Below, piece by piece: positions 6,441-9,633 of a DNA stretch of 9,633 nt. The stretch comes from an uncultured Oscillospiraceae bacterium (GTDB taxonomy: Bacteria > Bacillota > Clostridia > Oscillospirales > Oscillospiraceae). Where the stretch lies: NCBI GenBank assembly GCA_905205085.1, contig CAJLCG010000087.1, forward strand, positions 1 to 9,633, in the 5' to 3' direction. A program made the position numbers and the translations under genes. Numbering within the stretch: position 1 is the stretch's first letter; the number at the start of each line of letters is the position of its first letter. The notes below the pieces were generated by a model, which saw nothing but the letters and a program-made list of their open reading frames with translations, was not told the DNA's origin and ran no database searches.

Positions 6441-6575
6441 GAAAACTCCCCCCTTCCCGTGTCAGTGTATGCGCCGAGGCGGGGGGCTCATGCGGGCGGG
6501 GGACTGGAATATCCCCCCAGGAAATGGGACACACTAACCGGGAATCAAAGGGGCCCTGCCCCGGGAAAGGATGTG
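6345..6575. other. Intergenic region between gpr and the 96-residue ORF
   Basis: The left half holds the candidate minus-strand small ORF. The right half is very G/C-rich with short potential stems: GGGGGA/TCCCCC at 6498-6503 and 6512-6517, and GGGGC/GCCCC at 6550-6554 and 6558-6562, the latter just before the ribosome binding site of the next plus-strand gene. None is followed by a T-tract, so I see no intrinsic terminator for gpr. I also see no convincing plus-strand sigma-A promoter. Confidence 0.5.
6464..6491 (-). promoter_or_regulatory. Candidate sigma-E promoter for the 34-residue ORF
   Basis: Read on the minus strand, 6464-6471 is CATACACT, an exact fit to the sigma-E -10 pattern CATACAnT known from Bacillus. 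About 17 bases upstream is CATGAG (near 6489-6491), a weak match to the ATA-type -35. Transcription would start near 6457, just ahead of the GGAG (6446-6449) and the TTG at 6440. The compact arrangement supports a real unit, but the -35 is poor and short matches arise by chance. Confidence 0.35.
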
Positions 6576-6866
6576 ATGGAGATGGTAAAGGGGATCACCC
6601 GCCAGGTGATTTTGGTCAAGTCCCCCGACCCCAAGCTCTTTGAGGAGGCAATCTTTATCGTGAAAGAGGAGGCCCTGGCCCGGGAGGGGGTCAGCGCCGA
6701 CCAGGTGATCCGCCAGGCACGCCAGGCCGCCGACGGCTATTTGAAGAGCGGGCGGGCCTGGAACCGGAAGCTGGAGCGGCTGGACCGGTTCCGGGGTCCC
6801 ATCTGGGGGGCGGCTGGAGCGGCGGCCGCTTCGCTGGCCTGGTATGCTGCGATGTTCCTGCTATAA
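6576..6866 (+). CDS. Small hypothetical protein with C-terminal membrane anchor (96 aa)
   Basis: The function is unknown. The product reads MEMVKGITRQVILVKSPDPK, followed by a charged helical region rich in Glu, Ala and Arg (about residues 20-73) and a C-terminal hydrophobic segment (about 74-96, GPIWGAAGAAAASLAWYAAM and onward). That layout suggests a tail-anchored or single-pass protein with most of its mass in the cytoplasm. The frame is open further upstream to 6459, but those residues are Gly/Pro/Arg-rich and not protein-like. GGGAAAGG lies 5 bases before ATG 6576, which I take as the start. GTG 6573 and ATG 6582 are alternatives. From memory, similar small proteins occur in Oscillospiraceae genomes, but I cannot verify that. 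Its place after gpr on the same strand leaves a sporulation link possible but unproven. Confidence 0.72.
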   Translation: MEMVKGITRQVILVKSPDPKLFEEAIFIVKEEALAREGVSADQVIRQARQAADGYLKSGRAWNRKLERLDRFRGPIWGAAGAAAASLAWYAAMFLL

Positions 6867-6882
6867 GAAATCTTCCAGACTT

Positions 6883-6904
6883 CTTAAGAGAAACCTAAGA
6901 AAAC
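6883..6904 (+). promoter_or_regulatory. Tandem 11-base direct repeats, likely response-regulator operator of the ABC operon
   Basis: CTTAAGAGAAA (6883-6893) is followed directly by CCTAAGAAAAC (6894-6904). They share the pattern C-N-TAAGARAA at an 11-base period. A weaker third copy may follow at 6905-6915. Head-to-tail repeats with one-turn spacing are typical of OmpR/PhoB-family regulators, the family of BceR-type partners of BceAB transporters. The repeats end about 28 bases before the likely -10, which suits activation. Confidence 0.5.
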
Positions 6905-6909
6905 CTTTC

Positions 6910-6938
6910 AAGGATTTGCACAAACTGTATGCTATCCT
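6910..6938 (+). promoter_or_regulatory. Candidate activator-dependent promoter of the BceAB-type operon
   Basis: TATCCT (6933-6938) preceded by TGC forms an extended -10 of moderate quality. The position 17 bases upstream (6910-6915, AAGGAT) is a poor -35, as expected if an activator binds the direct repeats just upstream. An alternative -10 is TATGCT at 6928-6933. Transcription would begin near 6945, about 44 bases before the ATG. A short GCCGGA/TCCGGC hairpin (6953-6968) would sit in the leader ahead of the ribosome binding site. Confidence 0.35.
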
Positions 6939-6949
6939 CTCATACAGTT
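6923..6949. repeat. Perfect 9-9-9 inverted repeat (candidate repressor operator)
   Basis: AACTGTATG (6923-6931) and CATACAGTT (6941-6949) are exact reverse complements separated by 9 bases. The dyad covers the likely -10 and start region of the ABC operon. Half-site centres are 18 bases apart, close to two helical turns, which suits a dimeric DNA-binding protein. It could also form a 9-pair stem in RNA if transcription begins upstream. The binding factor is unknown. Confidence 0.6.
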
Positions 6950-6988
6950 CAAGCCGGAGCTGTCCGGCCAAAAGGAGAGGATCATTCC

Positions 6989-7759
6989 ATGTCTGATTTG
7001 CTGCAAGTGACCGATCTGGTCAAGATCTACGGCCGCCGGGACGCGGCCACCCGGGCCCTGGACGGGGTAAGCCTGTCTCTGGCAGCGGGGGAATACGTGG
7101 GCATCATGGGGGCCTCCGGCTCCGGCAAGACCACCCTCTTAAACTGCATTTCCACCATCGACCGACCCACCTCCGGCTCCATCCAGGTGGACGGCCAGGA
7201 GCTGACGAAACTGCGGGGCAAGGAGCTCACCCGCTTCCGCCGGGAGCGGCTGGGCTTTATCTTCCAGGACTGCAACCTGCTGGACACCCTCACCGCCTTT
7301 GAGAACATTGCCCTGGCCCTGTCCATCGTGGGCACCCCGGCGGGACAGATCAAGAGCCGGGTGGAGGAGATGGCCGCCCTGCTGGGCATCACTGAGTGCT
7401 TGCAGAAGTACCCCTACCAGATGTCGGGCGGCCAGCAGCAGCGGTGTGCCGCTGCCCGGGCCATGGTCACTCACCCCGCCCTGGTGCTGGCCGACGAGCC
7501 CACCGGCGCCCTGGACTCCAAGTCCGCCCGGATGCTGCTGGAGCGGCTGGAGGTGCTGAACCGGGAGCGGGGGGCCACCATCCTCATGGTCACCCACGAC
7601 GCCTTTACCGCCAGCTGCTGCCGCCGGGTGGTCTTCCTCCGGGATGGCCAGATTTTTAAAGAGCTGCGCCGGGGCGAGGGGGAGGACCGCCGCACCTTCT
7701 TCCAAACCATCATCCGGGTAGTCACCCAGCTGGGAGGAGAGATGGAAGATGTTCTTTAA
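6989..7759 (+). CDS. BceA-type ABC transporter ATP-binding protein
   Basis: This 256-residue cytoplasmic ATPase would power the adjoining permease. BceAB-type systems sense and counter peptide antibiotics that bind lipid II-cycle intermediates. Related modules serve other envelope stresses. Visible motifs are Walker A GASGSGKTT (K47), a Q-loop in FIFQDCN (about residues 91-97), the signature SGGQQQ (146-151), Walker B with D169-E170 in LADEPTGALD, and H203 of the switch loop in MVTHD. SGGQQQR followed by Ala/Arg-rich residues is typical of the MacB/LolD/BceA branch. ATG 6989 has AAGGAG and GGAGAGG upstream. In-frame ATG 6929 is earlier but lies inside the inverted-repeat operator. The stop overlaps the permease start by 11 bases, so the two are translationally coupled. 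The substrate cannot be read from the sequence. Confidence 0.94.
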   Translation: MSDLLQVTDLVKIYGRRDAATRALDGVSLSLAAGEYVGIMGASGSGKTTLLNCISTIDRPTSGSIQVDGQELTKLRGKELTRFRRERLGFIFQDCNLLDTLTAFENIALALSIVGTPAGQIKSRVEEMAALLGITECLQKYPYQMSGGQQQRCAAARAMVTHPALVLADEPTGALDSKSARMLLERLEVLNRERGATILMVTHDAFTASCCRRVVFLRDGQIFKELRRGEGEDRRTFFQTIIRVVTQLGGEMEDVL

Positions 7760-9605
7760 GCTGGCTCTTCGCAACGTGCGCCGGTCCTTCCGGGACTACG
7801 GGGTGTATCTGCTCACCCTCACCTTCGGCGTGTGTCTCTTTTATACCTTCAACTCCCTGGAGGGGCAGGGAGCCATGGTCTATCTGGCCCAAAACGGCAG
7901 CCCCATGGTGGAGGTGATCCAGGCCTGCATCAGCATCTTCTCCGTCTTTGTGGCGGTGGTGCTGGCCTGCCTCATCCTCTACGCCAACCGCTTTCTGCTG
8001 CGGCGGCGCAAGCGGGAGCTGGGTACTTACCTCCTATTAGGTCTGGGCCAGGGTCAGGTGTCCCTGGTGCTGGTGCTGGAGACCGGGCTGGTGGCCCTGG
8101 TGTCTCTGGTGCTGGGCCTGGGGCTGGGGGTGCTGGCCTCTCTGGGGCTGTCCCAGCTCACCTTGTCCATGTTCCAGATCTCCATGGAGGGCATGCTGGG
8201 GCTCCACTTCTCCCCGGCGGCGGCAGGCAAGACCATTTTGTACTTCGGCCTTATCTTCCTGCTGGTCATGTTCTTCAGCGGCTTGCAGGTATCCCGGGCC
8301 AAGCTGCTGGACCTGATGCAGGGGGACCGGCGCAACGAGCCCCTGCGCCAGCGCTCCCTCACCTGGGCGGTGTTCCAGTGCGTGCTGGGCGTAGTGTGCC
8401 TGGGGGTGGCCTACGCCATGCTGCTCACCTTCGGCATGATGATTCTGGCCATGCCTATGCTTTGCGTGCCCATGCTGGCCCTGGGCACGGTGGGCACCCT
8501 GCTCATCTTCCGGTCTCTGTCCGGCTTTGTGCTGCGGCTGGCCCAGAGCCGCCCCGGCTTCTACTATAAAAACCTGAATCTCTTCACCTTGCGGGAGTGG
8601 ATGAGCAAGGTCCACTCCACCTACCTGGCCCAGACCGTCATCTGCATCCTGCTGCTGTTGGCCATGGGCATCACCGCCAGCTCCATTGGGCTCAACTCCA
8701 CCCTGGACGCCCTGGCCCAGGACCAGGCCCCCTTCGACATCACCATCCAGAACCAGCACGGGGACGTGGAGCAGGTGGATTTTGACGGGAAACTGAACGC
8801 CGCCGGGTTTAATACAGCCCAGAAGCTGTCCTGGCAGCGGGACTTCCTCGTTTACTACGGGGACACCGCCGTCACCGGGCTCTACTCCTCCGGGGTCATT
8901 AGTCTCACCGACTACAACGCCCTGCGGGAGCGCCAGGGGGAGGGACCCTACACCGGCGCCCTGCCCGCCTCCATCCCCTGGGATGAGGTATGCCGCCTGG
9001 TGAACAACGGCCTGGGCATGGATATGGTGGTGGTGGACGACGCCATGCTGTCTGAGTTGGAGGTCCGCCGCCAGATCTGGGTGGCCGACTACGCTGGAGA
9101 TGCGGAGGAGACCGAAGCGGAGCTGGTCTCTGCCCTGGAGCAGCTGCCCCAGACCTGCCTCACCCGCACGGAAAGCCGCCTAATGCTCTATCAGGAGCTG
9201 GTGGGCAATAAGATCCTGGCCCTGTTTTTGGGGCTGTATCTGGGCATCACCTTCCTGCTGGCCGCCGCCGCGGTGCTGGCTTTGCAGCAGCTGAGCCAGG
9301 GAGCGGACAACGCCGGGCGCTACGCCATCCTGCGCCGCCTGGGCGCCCAGGAGAGCATGGTGTCCCGCTGCGCGGTGGAGCAGGTGGGCTTAGCCTTCCT
9401 GCTGCCCCTGGCCCTGGCCCTCATCCACAGCGTGGTGGGGATGAAGGCGGCCAACGACCTCATTGCCCAGGCGGGCAAGGTGGACGCCCTCCAGAGCACC
9501 CTCTTTACCGCCCTCATGCTGCTGGTGGTGTACGGGGGCTACTTCCTGGCCACCGCCCTGGCCTGCCGCCGCCTGGCCCTCCAGGGGACGGGAGCCCGGC
9601 GCTGA
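7749..9605 (+). CDS. BceB-type FtsX-family ABC transporter permease
   Basis: This 618-residue membrane protein has about ten hydrophobic segments in BceB order. One lies near residue 17-36 and a second near 57-80, followed by a basic loop (RRRKRELGTYLLLG, typical of FtsX-like permeases). Further segments lie near 103-135, 158-178, 205-228, 230-256 and 292-312. Three more form the C-terminal FtsX bundle: 488-515, 545-566 and 585-608. A hydrophilic region of about 170 residues (roughly 315-485) between helices 7 and 8 is the expected extracellular domain. In characterised BceB proteins this domain governs peptide sensing and specificity. It starts at ATG 7749 within the ATPase 3' end, with GGAGGAGA about 7 bases upstream. 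BceB-like permeases usually signal to a BceS-type kinase, but none is in the window. The protein is complete, with a TGA stop 28 bases before the window end. Target drug or stress unknown. Confidence 0.93.
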   Translation: MFFKLALRNVRRSFRDYGVYLLTLTFGVCLFYTFNSLEGQGAMVYLAQNGSPMVEVIQACISIFSVFVAVVLACLILYANRFLLRRRKRELGTYLLLGLGQGQVSLVLVLETGLVALVSLVLGLGLGVLASLGLSQLTLSMFQISMEGMLGLHFSPAAAGKTILYFGLIFLLVMFFSGLQVSRAKLLDLMQGDRRNEPLRQRSLTWAVFQCVLGVVCLGVAYAMLLTFGMMILAMPMLCVPMLALGTVGTLLIFRSLSGFVLRLAQSRPGFYYKNLNLFTLREWMSKVHSTYLAQTVICILLLLAMGITASSIGLNSTLDALAQDQAPFDITIQNQHGDVEQVDFDGKLNAAGFNTAQKLSWQRDFLVYYGDTAVTGLYSSGVISLTDYNALRERQGEGPYTGALPASIPWDEVCRLVNNGLGMDMVVVDDAMLSELEVRRQIWVADYAGDAEETEAELVSALEQLPQTCLTRTESRLMLYQELVGNKILALFLGLYLGITFLLAAAAVLALQQLSQGADNAGRYAILRRLGAQESMVSRCAVEQVGLAFLLPLALALIHSVVGMKAANDLIAQAGKVDALQSTLFTALMLLVVYGGYFLATALACRRLALQGTGARR

Positions 9606-9633
9606 ATCAATCAAAATTGCCCATTGGCCCCCG

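Noticed and set aside
6459..6575. Longer N-terminus of the 96-residue protein
   Set aside because: The added residues are Gly/Pro/Arg-rich, come from the G/C-rich intergenic DNA and have no good ribosome binding site.
6929..6988. Upstream ATG for the ABC ATPase
   Set aside because: It lies inside the inverted repeat and promoter region, and the ATPase family N-terminus begins around MSDLLQVTDL at 6989, which has a strong ribosome binding site.
8037..8759. 240-codon minus-strand frame
   Set aside because: It is Gln/His/Gly-rich and antisense to the BceB-type permease, so it is a codon-bias shadow.
1..9633. tRNA, rRNA, CRISPR array or insertion sequence
   Set aside because: I looked for cloverleaf arms with CCA ends, regularly spaced repeats, transposase motifs and terminal inverted repeats, and saw none.

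Overview
The window is GC-rich DNA (by eye roughly 60-65% GC, with strong G/C preference at third codon positions). It most likely comes from an endospore-forming Firmicute of the Clostridia, probably an Oscillospiraceae-type gut bacterium such as a Flavonifractor or Intestinimonas relative. The evidence is a spore germination protease gene (gpr) divergent from rpsT, strong AGGAGG-type ribosome binding sites and a BceAB-type ABC transporter. The genus is an inference.

Left part, minus strand. Bases 1-3850 hold the first 1283 codons of a very large multidomain protein whose C-terminus lies beyond the window edge. It has an HD phosphohydrolase-like domain, a long helical middle, a NadD/CoaD-type nucleotidyltransferase domain and the start of a possible GNAT-like fold. 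A weak promoter and a long terminator-like hairpin lie upstream of it. Next comes a YihY/BrkB-family membrane protein (3983-4861), then rpsT (ribosomal protein S20, 4989-5252). rpsT has its own strong promoter and terminator and most likely starts at TTG.

Middle, plus strand. The rpsT-gpr intergenic region is a divergent regulatory region. gpr (5454-6344) encodes the aspartic protease that degrades small acid-soluble spore proteins at germination. It is followed by a 231-base gap and a 96-residue protein with a C-terminal membrane anchor (6576-6866). The gap contains a 34-codon minus-strand reading frame convergent with gpr. It is preceded by an exact sigma-E-type -10 box and a GGAG ribosome binding site, so it is a candidate undescribed small membrane protein of sporulation.

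Right part, plus strand. A two-gene operon encodes a BceA-type ATPase (6989-7759) and a BceB/FtsX-type ten-helix permease (7749-9605), whose reading frames overlap by 11 bases. The promoter region carries tandem 11-base direct repeats, as expected for an OmpR-family response regulator, and a perfect 9-9-9 inverted repeat over the likely -10. No cognate histidine kinase or response regulator lies in the window.

The genes fall into three units: a housekeeping and translation block on the minus strand, sporulation genes in the centre, and an envelope-stress or antimicrobial-peptide-type ABC module on the right. The most unusual items are the giant HD-nucleotidyltransferase fusion, the small ORF opposite the end of gpr, and the two-layer operator of the ABC operon.
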